From Gammaproteobacteria bacterium (GTDB taxonomy: Bacteria > Pseudomonadota > Gammaproteobacteria > Berkiellales > Berkiellaceae): a stretch of DNA of 64,000 bases. The number at the start of each line of letters is the position of its first letter. Within the stretch, counting starts at the first letter, position 1. The stretch covers positions 32,107-96,106 of the forward strand of contig JACPOY010000028.1 in NCBI GenBank assembly GCA_016191245.1, in the 5' to 3' direction. The notes beneath the pieces are model-generated. The model was given only the letters and a program-made list of their open reading frames with translations, ran no database searches and had not been told where the DNA came from. Of this stretch, positions 26,076-35,101 are shown piece after piece. The position numbers were made by a program, and so were the translations under genes.

Positions 26076-26405
26076 ATGAGTAGCATAAAGATAGTTGCCG
26101 TCACCGACGATAACTTTGAAAACGAAGTAGTCAATGCAAAACTGCCAGTGTTGCTCGACTTTTGGGCTGAATGGTGTGGCCCTTGCAAAATGATAGCTCC
26201 TGTTTTAGATGAAATTGCCAATGCCTACGAAGGTAAACTAAAGGTAGCGAAAATTAATATTGATGAGAATTCTGCAACGCCACAAAAATTTGGTGTTCGC
26301 GGGATCCCAACCTTGATGTTATTTAAAAATGGTGAGCTTGAATCGACTAAAGTAGGCGCTTTATCCAAATCGCAGTTAACTGCCTTCCTGGATAGCCACT
26401 TATAG
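26076..26405 (+). CDS. trxA: Thioredoxin 1
   Basis: 109 residues with the full WCGPC active site (Cys34, Cys37), the cis-Pro in RGIPTLMLF, and [11 protein letters not shown] context. It is the general cytoplasmic disulfide reductant, recycled by thioredoxin reductase. The GAGGAG ribosome-binding sequence lies about 11 nt before the ATG, somewhat farther than usual. trxA next to rho is a classic gammaproteobacterial pairing. A hairpin follows the stop. Confidence 0.96.
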   Translation: MSSIKIVAVTDDNFENEVVNAKLPVLLDFWAEWCGPCKMIAPVLDEIANAYEGKLKVAKINIDENSATPQKFGVRGIPTLMLFKNGELESTKVGALSKSQLTAFLDSHL

Positions 26406-26423
26406 TATGAAATATCAATTTAA

Positions 26424-26446
26424 AGGGCAGACAACATGCCTGCCCT
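26424..26446 (+). terminator. Hairpin downstream of trxA
   Basis: AGGGCAG (26424-26430) pairs with CTGCCCT (26440-26446) around a 9-nt loop. The following sequence is ATTAACAAAT with no real T tract, so this is at best a weak intrinsic terminator or an RNA-stability hairpin. Confidence 0.45.
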
Positions 26447-26462
26447 ATTAACAAATACTCAA

Positions 26463-26556
26463 AGATGCTTGAATTACACTAGCATCTGTAAAAAAAGTTT
26501 GATAGGATGCGTGGTTACTTGGGCAGTGTATATGTACACTAACACTAAGCCCCAAG
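26463..26556 (+). promoter_or_regulatory. Structured leader region of rho
   Basis: Two hairpins precede rho. The first is AGATGCT (26463-26469) with AGCATCT (26481-26487). The second is nested: CTTGGG (26518-26523) with CCCAAG (26551-26556), enclosing AGTGTA-TATG-TACACT (26525-26540). rho is commonly autoregulated through its leader, so a cis-acting role is plausible. No riboswitch family is recognised. Confidence 0.4.
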
Positions 26557-26621
26557 AATTTATAACTTACCTTTCGTTCAAACAAAAAATACCCCTTCAT
26601 TGTTAACTAATAAGCACGGAT

Positions 26622-27878
26622 ATGAACCTTTCGGAATTAAAAAATAAACCAGCCGCAGAACTATCTGACATGGCCCTTGAATTAGGTGTTGAGAACGTTT
26701 CTCGCTTACGTAAGCAAGATCTCATTTTTGGGATCTTAAAAACGCATGCGAAAAGTGGCGAAGACATCTATGGCGATGGCGTACTTGAACTCTTGCAAGA
26801 TGGATTCGGATTCTTGCGTTCATCGCGTACTTCTTATTTGCCTGGACCAGACGATATTTACGTCTCCCCCAGTCAAATTAGGCGCTTTGGATTACGTACT
26901 GGCGATACGGTGTCCGGGAAAATTCGTCCTCCTAAAGATGGCGAACGTTATTTTGCATTATTGAAAGTTAATGAAATCAATTATGAAAGCCCAGAGCTTG
27001 GACGAAATAAGCTGCTGTTTGAAAACCTAACCCCCCTCCATGCTGAATCACGTTTAAAAATGGAAGTGGGCAATGGAAGTACCGAAGATATTACAGCACG
27101 TATCATTGATTTATGCTCCCCTATCGGTAAGGGTCAACGCGGATTAATTGTTTCACCGCCAAAAGCAGGTAAAACAATGATGCTGCAAAATATTGCACAT
27201 TCTATTTCAACCAATCATCCCGATTGTAAACTGATTGTATTGCTCATCGACGAACGTCCTGAAGAAGTAACTGAAATGGAACGTTCGGTACAAGGTGAAG
27301 TCATCGCAAGTACATTTGATGAACCTCCTATTCGACACGTACAAGTGTCTGAAATGGTTATTGAAAAAGCAAAACGCCTTGTTGAACATAGAATGGATGT
27401 CGTTATCCTTCTTGATTCCATTACCCGTTTAGCGCGTGCTTATAATACAACCATTCCTCATTCGGGCAAGGTATTAACCGGTGGTGTGGATGCCGCAGCA
27501 TTACAACGCCCTAAACGTTTCTTTGGTGCTGCACGTAACGTAGAAGAAGGCGGAAGCTTAACCATTATCGCAACAGCCCTTATCGACACTGGCTCCAAAA
27601 TGGATGAAGTGATTTACGAAGAATTTAAAGGTACGGGTAACTTAGAGCTCCATCTGGACAGACGCATTGCTGAAAAGCGTGTTTACCCTGCCATCAATAT
27701 CAACCGTTCTGGTACTAGACGTGAAGAAAAACTTACTTCACCTGATGAACTACAAAAAATGTGGATCTTGCGTAAATTATTACATCCTATGGATGAATTA
27801 GCTGCGATTGAATTCCTCATCGAGCGCCTTAAAGGCACGATGACAAACGAGGAATTTTTCGAAGCAATGAAACGATAA
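26622..27878 (+). CDS. rho: Transcription termination factor Rho
   Basis: 418 residues, the standard length (E. coli 419). The N-terminal helical and cold-shock-like RNA-binding domain includes DGFGFLRS and [22 protein letters not shown]. The ATPase core has Walker [12 protein letters not shown], Walker B ([16 protein letters not shown]), the Q loop and the R loop ([17 protein letters not shown]). It is a hexameric RNA/DNA helicase that terminates untranslated transcripts. It lies downstream of trxA and upstream of ubiD. Confidence 0.98.
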   Translation: MNLSELKNKPAAELSDMALELGVENVSRLRKQDLIFGILKTHAKSGEDIYGDGVLELLQDGFGFLRSSRTSYLPGPDDIYVSPSQIRRFGLRTGDTVSGKIRPPKDGERYFALLKVNEINYESPELGRNKLLFENLTPLHAESRLKMEVGNGSTEDITARIIDLCSPIGKGQRGLIVSPPKAGKTMMLQNIAHSISTNHPDCKLIVLLIDERPEEVTEMERSVQGEVIASTFDEPPIRHVQVSEMVIEKAKRLVEHRMDVVILLDSITRLARAYNTTIPHSGKVLTGGVDAAALQRPKRFFGAARNVEEGGSLTIIATALIDTGSKMDEVIYEEFKGTGNLELHLDRRIAEKRVYPAININRSGTRREEKLTSPDELQKMWILRKLLHPMDELAAIEFLIERLKGTMTNEEFFEAMKR

Positions 27879-27911
27879 AGGTACGCGACAACGCAAGTTG
27901 TCGCGCCTCTT

Positions 27912-29381
27912 ATGAAATATTCGGATCTACGTGATTTCATTCAACATCTTGAATCTATCGGTGAGCTCAAGCGTGTTGCTCACCCTATTTCCCCCTATCT
28001 TGAAATGACTGAAATTTGCGATCGTGTTCTCAAAGCATCAGGACCTGCCATCTTATTCGAATCTCCTACGGACTCAACCATTCCAGTTTTAGCTAATTTA
28101 TTTGGAACGCCAAACCGTGTGGCTTTGGCAATGGGCAAAGAAAGTGCAAAAGAATTACGTGAAATTGGACAATTTTTAGCGCTATTAAAAGAGCCGCAAC
28201 CTCCAAAAGGTTTCATCGATGCGCTAAAGCAAATTCCCCTTTATAAGCAATTAATGAATATGTCGCCCAGCGTCGTTAGCAAAGGGAAAGCGTTGTGCCA
28301 AGAAATACAACTTAAAGGAAGCGATATTGATTTAAATCAGTTTCCCATTCAAACTTGCTGGCCAAATGATGTTGCTCCTTTAATTACCTGGGGACTGGTG
28401 GTAACTCAAGGTCCTCTCAAACCCAGACAAAATTTAGGCATTTACCGTCAACAAGTCATTGCAAAAAATAAGGTTATCATGCGTTGGCTTGCTCACAGGG
28501 GTGGCGCCTTAGATTATAAATCATGGTTGGCTCATTATCCTGACCAACCTTTCCCTATTGCAGTAGCGATAGGTTGTGATCCAGCAACAATGTTAGCAGC
28601 CGTAACACCTATACCAGATACCATATCTGAATATGCCTTTGCAGGACTACTGCGCGGTCATAAAACCGAGCTTGTTCCTTGCCTGAGTCATGCTTTGGAA
28701 GTACCAGCTAGGGCTGAAATTATTCTTGAAGGCTTTATTATGCCTGGTGAAACCGCGCCTGAAGGTCCTTTTGGCGATCATACCGGCTATTACAATGAAG
28801 TAGAAAACTTTCCTGTCATGACAATTGAATGCATTACGATGCGTAAAAACCCTATCTATCATAGCACTTATACTGGTCGCCCCCCAGATGAACCAGCAAT
28901 ACTTGGGGTTGCTCTAAATGAAATTTTTGTACCCATTTTGCAAAAGCAATTTCCTGAAATTGTCGATTTCTATTTACCACCTGAAGGATGCTCATACCGG
29001 TTAGCCGTTGTTACTATCAAAAAGGAATATCCCGGGCATGCCAAACGTGTCATGTTTGGCATTTGGTCTTATCTAAGACAATTTATGTATACTAAATTTA
29101 TTATTGTATGTGATGATGATGTTGATGCCAGAAATTGGGAAGATGTTATTTGGGCTATTACAACACGAATGGATCCAGTAAGAGATACCGTTCTTGTCGA
29201 TAACACTCCCATCGATTACTTAGATTTTGCCTCACCGCAATCTGGGCTGGGTGGGAAAATGGGGTTAGACGCCACAACAAAATGGCAAGCTGAAACAACG
29301 AGAGAATGGGGACATCCTATCAAGCATTCTGCAGACATAAAAAAACGCATTGATTCTCTTTGGCCGTTACTTGGTCTATAG
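27912..29381 (+). CDS. ubiD: 3-octaprenyl-4-hydroxybenzoate decarboxylase UbiD
   Basis: 489 residues, normal for UbiD (E. coli 497). [21 protein letters not shown] and the central [20 protein letters not shown] segment, with the conserved E-GP-GDHTG residues that bind prenylated FMN and metal, identify it. It decarboxylates the polyprenyl-4-hydroxybenzoate intermediate of ubiquinone synthesis and needs UbiX for its cofactor; ubiX is not in the window. The fre start is two bases past the stop, the E. coli ubiD-fre arrangement. Confidence 0.96.
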   Translation: MKYSDLRDFIQHLESIGELKRVAHPISPYLEMTEICDRVLKASGPAILFESPTDSTIPVLANLFGTPNRVALAMGKESAKELREIGQFLALLKEPQPPKGFIDALKQIPLYKQLMNMSPSVVSKGKALCQEIQLKGSDIDLNQFPIQTCWPNDVAPLITWGLVVTQGPLKPRQNLGIYRQQVIAKNKVIMRWLAHRGGALDYKSWLAHYPDQPFPIAVAIGCDPATMLAAVTPIPDTISEYAFAGLLRGHKTELVPCLSHALEVPARAEIILEGFIMPGETAPEGPFGDHTGYYNEVENFPVMTIECITMRKNPIYHSTYTGRPPDEPAILGVALNEIFVPILQKQFPEIVDFYLPPEGCSYRLAVVTIKKEYPGHAKRVMFGIWSYLRQFMYTKFIIVCDDDVDARNWEDVIWAITTRMDPVRDTVLVDNTPIDYLDFASPQSGLGGKMGLDATTKWQAETTREWGHPIKHSADIKKRIDSLWPLLGL

Positions 29382-29382
29382 C

Positions 29383-30087
29383 ATGAAAAATGAATTCACT
29401 TATTATTGCCATAAAATAACAGATTACACTAAAGACATTAGTTTGATTTCACTTGCTCCTGTTTCTCGCCCGCTTCTTTACACCGCAGGGCAGTATGTAG
29501 AAGTTGTATTAACATCTAAGGAAACCTTACCATTATCTATTGCTAACAAACCCTGTAGCGATGGTCATCTTGAATTTCATATCCGACACGATAAAAATCA
29601 TATATTAGCTCAAGAATTTATTGATAGCGTGACACAAAATAAAGAAATCCATTTATTAGGACCTAAAGGTGATAGCACCTTAGATAAAGCAAATAAAGTA
29701 AACCAGATTTTATTTGTTGCTGGCGGAACAGGTTTTTCTCCTATTAATGCGTTACTAGAAGAAGCGATATCTCTTTCTAAAATAATTCATTTATATTGGG
29801 GCGTACGACGACCTGAAGATGCTTACAAAGAAAATTTTTTAAAGAAGTGCCAACTTGATAACAAACACTTTAGCTATACCATCGTGTTGTCAGATCCTGA
29901 TCAATATCCTAATTGGTCTGGTGCAACTGGATTAGTGCATGAACATGTAGCTAAAAGACATTCTTCATTTGAAGATTTTTGCGTTTTTGCAAGTGGTCCC
30001 TACCCAATGTTAAAGCAAGCACAAGTTATCTTTTCACAGCAGGGACTTTTACAAAAGCATTTTATTAGTGATCTGCAAACTTACTAA
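29383..30087 (+). CDS. fre: NAD(P)H-flavin reductase
   Basis: 234 residues from the ATG at 29383. An FAD-binding barrel (YTAGQYVEVVL, LPLSIANKP, FHIRHDKNH) is followed by a nucleotide-binding domain (ILFVAGGTGFSPINALLEEA, HLYWGVRRPEDAY, FASGPYPMLKQA). It reduces free flavins with NAD(P)H, and partners with ubiD by conserved linkage. Its 3' end overlaps the convergent Ulp1-like protease gene by 4 bp. Confidence 0.9.
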   Translation: MKNEFTYYCHKITDYTKDISLISLAPVSRPLLYTAGQYVEVVLTSKETLPLSIANKPCSDGHLEFHIRHDKNHILAQEFIDSVTQNKEIHLLGPKGDSTLDKANKVNQILFVAGGTGFSPINALLEEAISLSKIIHLYWGVRRPEDAYKENFLKKCQLDNKHFSYTIVLSDPDQYPNWSGATGLVHEHVAKRHSSFEDFCVFASGPYPMLKQAQVIFSQQGLLQKHFISDLQTY

Positions 30088-31145
30088 TCACCGAACTTAC
30101 GTTTCTTTCTCACGTGAGCTGGATCTGGATCTGGATCTAAATCAATCACTACCTTGTCCTTTGTGTGCCCATGCGGAATATAGCCACGAACAAATACTTT
30201 TGAAGGAAGACCTGCCAAAACTTGAGCTACTCTGGGGCGAACTTGGGAATAGTCGCAAACGCCATCCCCATGACCTTTGGTGAAAATGCCATATCCATTA
30301 CACACTCTTTCCGCTTGGTAACAAATAACCGGACCGCAATCGTCAGTATTGTGCTGTTTTGGAATCGCATAGCTTTGTCTTCTAATTTTAAATCCATGAT
30401 CTATCCCATACAAAGCTTCAAATAATTTTTCACCTTCTTTTATAAATTGAGCATGTTTTTTATGAGAATTAAATCCATCTAAACATTTAATCTTCACTTC
30501 TTTACTATCTTTTGAAATTTCAATTAATGTCACATACCAATGTGATCCATTATAACGTGGCCAAAAAATATGATTCGCATCAAGCAAACGTTGCCTATCT
30601 TCTTGATTCCAGTCATCAACCCCAATAGTATTCAAATATGACTTATCATGTTCGCAATGGATATTGGCGATTTTTTGCTCTTGATATTTTTCAGAAAGAT
30701 AATCAAACCATCTATTGATGATTTGAGTGTTAAACCAAGAATCAACGAGGCCTGGGATATATGGCGCTAATATTCTGTTGGCGGCTTCTTCAAATATTCG
30801 TCTTTCTTTAGGGCTAATGGTACGGTTTTGGCCATTCTTTAGAAATCGTTTGTGTATTTGGCTAATGCCATTGGGGGTATAGGCTCGGTTATAAGGTGAA
30901 ACCTGTAATTGTTCTTCTCTATGTCTACTGCCAGGTCGCAAGTACATTAATAGCACATCTGGCGGAAGATCACTTTGCATTGACAATCCATCAACAGAAA
31001 CAAGCAGATCGTCCTCATCATCTTCTTCAAAATTTTCATCTACAGACATATCATCCTCTAGTTCTGTATCTGAACCAGATTGCTCTCTTTCGTTCCAAAA
31101 TGAAAAAATAAGCCTGAAGAATCTGAAGGCAACACCACCGCTCAT
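30084..31145 (-). CDS. Ulp1/SENP-type (C48) cysteine protease, probable host-directed effector
   Basis: 353 residues. The C-terminal half has the Ulp1 fold signatures in order: SWFNTQIINRWFDYL (about 136-150), catalytic His202 in GSHWYVTLIEI, Asp223 in KCLDGFNSHKK, Gln264 and Cys270 in KQHNTDDCGPV. Gln is six residues before Cys, exactly as in Ulp1. The N-terminal region has an acidic stretch (about 27-47) and no signal peptide. The C-terminus is DPDPDP then RKKRK (346-350), a nuclear-localisation-like motif. The family removes SUMO, NEDD8 or ubiquitin in eukaryotes, and bacterial members are usually type III/IV effectors. It has its own near-consensus promoter and is not part of a neighbouring operon. 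Confidence 0.85.
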   Translation of the reverse strand: MSGGVAFRFFRLIFSFWNEREQSGSDTELEDDMSVDENFEEDDEDDLLVSVDGLSMQSDLPPDVLLMYLRPGSRHREEQLQVSPYNRAYTPNGISQIHKRFLKNGQNRTISPKERRIFEEAANRILAPYIPGLVDSWFNTQIINRWFDYLSEKYQEQKIANIHCEHDKSYLNTIGVDDWNQEDRQRLLDANHIFWPRYNGSHWYVTLIEISKDSKEVKIKCLDGFNSHKKHAQFIKEGEKLFEALYGIDHGFKIRRQSYAIPKQHNTDDCGPVICYQAERVCNGYGIFTKGHGDGVCDYSQVRPRVAQVLAGLPSKVFVRGYIPHGHTKDKVVIDLDPDPDPAHVRKKRKFGD

Positions 31146-31190
31146 GGCAAATCTCTCACAACCAATTAAGCCATTTTCTTAGAGTTAGAA

Positions 31191-31219
31191 AATATACTGA
31201 AGCCCTGACTTACTGTCAA
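31191..31219 (-). promoter_or_regulatory. Near-consensus promoter of the Ulp1-like protease gene
   Basis: On the minus strand: TTGACA (31219-31214), 17-nt spacer, TATATT (31196-31191). The predicted transcript start is near 31184, about 40 nt before the ATG at 31145. This is among the best sigma-70 matches in the window. The remainder of the 200-bp gap to fpr shows nothing further I can name. Confidence 0.7.
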
Positions 31220-31345
31220 GGTATAAACCCAGAATGCCTATGTTTTATTAAGCTGTGGATTGCAACTAACTGTTTGAAACTTACGAATATGCCAACTTCC
31301 TTGTTAGCTTATTCATCCGTGTTTTGTAAGTATAGCAGGCGATTT

Positions 31346-32095
31346 TTAGCTTAACTTCCAATAATTTTCGACACTAATATGACCTGGATATTTAGGTTTA
31401 TTCAGTTGTAAGCCCCTGTTTTGCAACAGCGCAGTCGTTTCTGTCACCATACTTGGATTACCGCATAGCATCACTTGAGAGCTTTTCATCTCCAATGACA
31501 AGGAAGTGAGCTCTTCTAAACGACCTGTTAACAATAAATCTGTTAAACGCATTCCTAAGGTACTCGAGCTTAATTCTCTTGTCACGATGGGTACCCAATG
31601 AAATTGTTTAGGATATTGTTCAAGCCAGGTTTCAATCTGTAATTGATGCGTTAATTCGCTTGAATAACGTACACTGTGAACCAACACAATATGCGAAAAT
31701 CGTAGCCAGGGTTCATTTGTTTTGAGTAAGGATAAAAAAACGCCCAACCCTGTCCCAGTTGCAAATAACCATAATATTTGCGCATCAGGAACTTCAGATA
31801 ATACAAAACGCCCGCTTGCTTTTTCTGCAACCCAAATTTTGTCACCTAAAGATAAATTTGCTAGAAGCGGCGTTAACTGGCCATTCTTTACCAAGGTAAA
31901 ATAAAACTCTAAATTGCTTTCATGAGGAGCATTCAGAAATGAATAGGGTCGAAATAATTTTGTGTCATTCTGATCTACAGCAATTTGAGTAAATTGGCCA
32001 GCAACAAAAGGTAATATCGGAGCTTGGACTAAAAGTGAATACAGCCCTGGTGACCATTCATTTTGACCAACAACTTTGCCTTCAACCCATTTCAT
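31346..32095 (-). CDS. fpr: Ferredoxin/flavodoxin-NADP+ reductase
   Basis: 249 residues, normal for bacterial Fpr. The FAD-binding domain has LFRPYSFLNAP (RPYS motif), the NADP domain ATGTGLGVFLSLL, then MLCGNPSMV and a C-terminal ISVENYWKL. It exchanges electrons between NADPH and ferredoxin or flavodoxin in the cytoplasm. Its start overlaps the hemY stop by 4 bp, making a hemX-hemY-fpr operon. A ferredoxin gene (fdxA) occurs at 50.7 kb. Confidence 0.92.
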   Translation of the reverse strand: MKWVEGKVVGQNEWSPGLYSLLVQAPILPFVAGQFTQIAVDQNDTKLFRPYSFLNAPHESNLEFYFTLVKNGQLTPLLANLSLGDKIWVAEKASGRFVLSEVPDAQILWLFATGTGLGVFLSLLKTNEPWLRFSHIVLVHSVRYSSELTHQLQIETWLEQYPKQFHWVPIVTRELSSSTLGMRLTDLLLTGRLEELTSLSLEMKSSQVMLCGNPSMVTETTALLQNRGLQLNKPKYPGHISVENYWKLS

Positions 32096-33294
32096 GATCT
32101 TTGTGCAGAAATAATTGTTGTGTTGGAAGCCAACAATAATCCTTTTTTAAAGTAATGCGCACCCAACTCTGGCTTATTCATTTTTTCTAATAATGTACCA
32201 AGTTCTTTATAGGTTTCAGGATGAGGTTCCAAGCTAAGACTCGCTTCAAAATAGCGCTGAGCTTTGCCCCATAATTGCTGCTCTTGACATAATCTTCCCA
32301 AACTTAACAAAAGTGAAGGACTCATCGGGTGAAGATTCAACCATCCTTCTGCTACATTTAACAATTTTTGCGGTGCAGGATGCGAAAGATGTCCGTATAA
32401 ACGAATCAGATCTTCATGCCATTCATGTTTAAGAGCATTGCGTAATACTTCTTCTGCTTCAATCGGTTTTCCAAACTTCATTAATGCGCTGGCATAAATG
32501 CTTGCAACCTTATCTTGAAGTCGAAACTCTTTGGGTATTTTGTGCCAAATAGATTCCAATTCTTCAACAGAATTTGATTGTTTCAATAACAACTGACCAT
32601 AAATATGTTGCTCTAGATCTTTGAGTTCCTGAGTAGATAAAACATGTTGATGCTTTAATTTTGGCAGCAAGACAATGAGTTTTTCCCAATCTTGCATATG
32701 AAAATATACTTTTTGTAATAATCTCAAAACCGAAGGGTGATCTGGCACTTGATGGCGAAGTTGAATGAGGGTGGCCAAGCTTTTTTCATATTGCTGATGC
32801 TGATATTGTAAAGAAGCTTTTGTAATCTCAACTGCCACTTCCGATTCCGGCGTACTTTCTAGTGCTCTTTTTAAATAAAGGTCGCGTCTATCAATTTTGC
32901 CTAATTCTTGAGCCGCCCTTGCAGCTGATAAATAATTTAGCCACTTTGTTTCACTGTGATCAGCCGATTGTGCAAGCAGTTTTTCGGCTTTTTGATAATT
33001 GCCCTCTGCTAGAGCAACAAATCCTTTATTGGTTGTGCGTTTAGCACGCTTTTTACTTAATTTGTTTGATAAATTTGCCAAAAACTGTGTAGTATGAAAA
33101 ATACCGGCGATTAAACGTATCGTGAGATAGACCAGAAGGTAAATCAAAATAAAGGCAATTATCCCTAGCCATAGCGGCATATCTACTCGCCAGCCAGCAA
33201 AAGTCACCACCATCATTCCAGGATCATGATGCAAACCTAAGCCAATCCATGCCGCAATACCAAGGGCTATTAAAACCAGCAACAAAAACTTCAT
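32092..33294 (-). CDS. hemY: HemY, TPR membrane protein of the hem operon
   Basis: 400 residues. Two N-terminal transmembrane helices (about 2-20 and 40-64) carry the HemY_N domain (FAGWRVDMPLWLGIIAFILIY). TPR repeats follow to the C-terminus (GNYQKAEKLLAQSA, YEKSLATLIQLR, WGKAQRYFEASL, ALL-type helices). This is the enteric HemY of the hemCDXY operon, not protoporphyrinogen oxidase. It is anchored in the inner membrane with the TPR domain outside; its role in haem or tetrapyrrole handling remains unclear. It overlaps both hemX and fpr by 4 bp. Confidence 0.88.
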   Translation of the reverse strand: MKFLLLVLIALGIAAWIGLGLHHDPGMMVVTFAGWRVDMPLWLGIIAFILIYLLVYLTIRLIAGIFHTTQFLANLSNKLSKKRAKRTTNKGFVALAEGNYQKAEKLLAQSADHSETKWLNYLSAARAAQELGKIDRRDLYLKRALESTPESEVAVEITKASLQYQHQQYEKSLATLIQLRHQVPDHPSVLRLLQKVYFHMQDWEKLIVLLPKLKHQHVLSTQELKDLEQHIYGQLLLKQSNSVEELESIWHKIPKEFRLQDKVASIYASALMKFGKPIEAEEVLRNALKHEWHEDLIRLYGHLSHPAPQKLLNVAEGWLNLHPMSPSLLLSLGRLCQEQQLWGKAQRYFEASLSLEPHPETYKELGTLLEKMNKPELGAHYFKKGLLLASNTTIISAQRS

Positions 33295-34751
33295 TGCACG
33301 CCCCCTTTCATAGACTGAGGCTGCGTCTGTTGAGGGGGAGGTTGCCTATTTTGCGCATCTAACATTGCTTTTGATAATGCTTGTAATGATTCTGAAATAT
33401 CTGGTACAGCAATATCAGCTCTTTGTTGTTGTAATTGTGTAATTTGCGAAAGAATTTGCTCAGAAATTTTATCTGCCATGAAGTATTGTGCAATCCAAGT
33501 TTTTAATGCTTCCAAACTATTTGTATATACTTTGGAATCACCATGTAAAATAGCCCATCTTGCTTGTTCACAGTATAACTGCATTGCTCGTAATATTTGA
33601 GCTTGTTCTTGATCACTCAGAGCCTGAGGAATAGCATTATCTGCAAGCCGTGTAATACGAATTAAACTCTTTAATTCTTGCCAGGAAATGAATAGTGCTT
33701 TTCTCCATCCACTCATGGATTCATCTTGCAGCACTTCCTTTTCATTTTCGACAGAAAGTTCACTCAATCTTTTAAAATGCAGCTGATTGATTTCATTACT
33801 TAATAAACCCACTCGTTCCCAAATTTCTTGCCTATTCACCATCGGATAAGTATGCAATTTCGCTAAATCTTTTGCGAGAATTTGTCTTACCCACAACAGT
33901 GCCGGATTACTCATTGTTTTTAATCTTTCATCTGCAGCAGAGAGTTGTGCAACTGCTGTTGTCACATCTTGCGCTGTGCGCAATCTTTCATTGGCCATAA
34001 AGGCTAAATAATTAGCTTCTGCCAATAACCAATCACTGCTACCCGATAAATCAACCAGGCGTGATTGTGCTTGTTCAACCTGCTGCTTTAACTCATGGAG
34101 AGATTTTTGCTCCGCATTATAATGATTGCTCAGTTCGGTCATTTCTTGCAATGATTTTTTGGTTTGCTCAGAAAGAGCTAAAACTGATGTTTGATCATCA
34201 TCAGCTTGCTTTTGCAATTCATGCAGTTGTGCTGTTGAGGTATAGGTAAAATACCCTAACACCGAAATAACGCCCGTCATGACAAGAGGCCAAAATATCC
34301 CTCTACTTTGTCTGGCATTTGCGTCATTAAAGTCACTTTCAGGGGGCATGTAAGGAGGAACGCCAGGAGGGCTTGCTGCACCGCCTGCATAGGAAAATGT
34401 TTCTTGGGATGAAGCTTGTGCAGATGCGCTTGCTTCATGAAATGACGATGCCGCCTGTGAAATTTTTTCAGGCTTCTCTTGCGCATAGGGTTCATTACTT
34501 TGATAAGGGATACCTGTGGCTATCGGTTCATGTGATGGCTTTGCCGTAGGTCTTGGTGATGATGGTTGGGTCGTGCTTGCACCAATATCCACCGGACTAC
34601 TAATAATGTGGGTAGGCTCTGTTGGTAATATTTCAGAGGGCACGTCCTCTAGCTGCTTTTTTTTCTTACCATAGTGCGTAACCACCACTTGCTTTGGTGG
34701 CGGTGCTTTTTTATCTTCTGGGGAGTCGTTATCCTTGTCGTCCGTTGCCAT
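33291..34751 (-). CDS. hemX: HemX-like membrane protein
   Basis: 486 residues. A long Pro/Ser/Lys-rich cytoplasmic N-terminus (about 1-150) precedes a single transmembrane helix (IFWPLVMTGVISVLGYFTYT) and a periplasmic coiled coil plus helical domain. WLLAEANYLAFMANERLRTAQDV is the most conserved HemX segment. Often annotated as uroporphyrin-III C-methyltransferase, but it lacks any SAM-binding fold, so a structural role is more likely. It normally follows hemD directly. Here hemD is more than 6 kb away, separated by an unrelated giant gene. The C-terminus is Gln/Pro-rich. Confidence 0.85.
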   Translation of the reverse strand: MATDDKDNDSPEDKKAPPPKQVVVTHYGKKKKQLEDVPSEILPTEPTHIISSPVDIGASTTQPSSPRPTAKPSHEPIATGIPYQSNEPYAQEKPEKISQAASSFHEASASAQASSQETFSYAGGAASPPGVPPYMPPESDFNDANARQSRGIFWPLVMTGVISVLGYFTYTSTAQLHELQKQADDDQTSVLALSEQTKKSLQEMTELSNHYNAEQKSLHELKQQVEQAQSRLVDLSGSSDWLLAEANYLAFMANERLRTAQDVTTAVAQLSAADERLKTMSNPALLWVRQILAKDLAKLHTYPMVNRQEIWERVGLLSNEINQLHFKRLSELSVENEKEVLQDESMSGWRKALFISWQELKSLIRITRLADNAIPQALSDQEQAQILRAMQLYCEQARWAILHGDSKVYTNSLEALKTWIAQYFMADKISEQILSQITQLQQQRADIAVPDISESLQALSKAMLDAQNRQPPPQQTQPQSMKGGVQ

Positions 34752-35101
34752 TGTTCACGCAATCCCTATTACAATCGAATCTCATCATCATAAAGCATTT
34801 TGCACTGGTACTTCTAATACGATAGGTCAACTGTGCTTTTTTATCATTATTTTAAGCCTACCTTATCATATTAGTAGCCGACCTAGCAGAGCGCCTGGTT
34901 TTTAAAACTGATATTAAGATCAGTTATATCTTATAAATTAGTTAGTTTCCTGTTTAACTATATGAATTTTCAGGGATTTTTAGATTATTAATCTGGAGAA
35001 CTTTTTACGCCCTATTTTCCTCTAAATATTAAGCATTCTTTTCAAAATGAAGCATAGGGAGAGTATTTGCACGGATAAGCAACGACACAAAATAATAAAA
35101 T
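34752..35101. other. 350-bp intergenic region with an inverted repeat
   Basis: Divergent region between hemX and the 1720-codon gene, strongly AT-rich. It contains a perfect inverted repeat, AACTGAT-attaag-ATCAGTT (34906-34925), which could be a dyad operator or small hairpin. A TTGCAC...AATAAT pair just before the 35102 start is a poor promoter candidate. No ORF or RNA gene is recognised. It is the junction where the hem operon is broken. Confidence 0.5.

Noticed and set aside
26066..26083. Five-codon mini-ORF overlapping the trxA start
   Set aside because: ATG-AAA-CAT-CAT-GAG-TAG lies one base after the GAGGAG site, too close for normal initiation; treated as chance.
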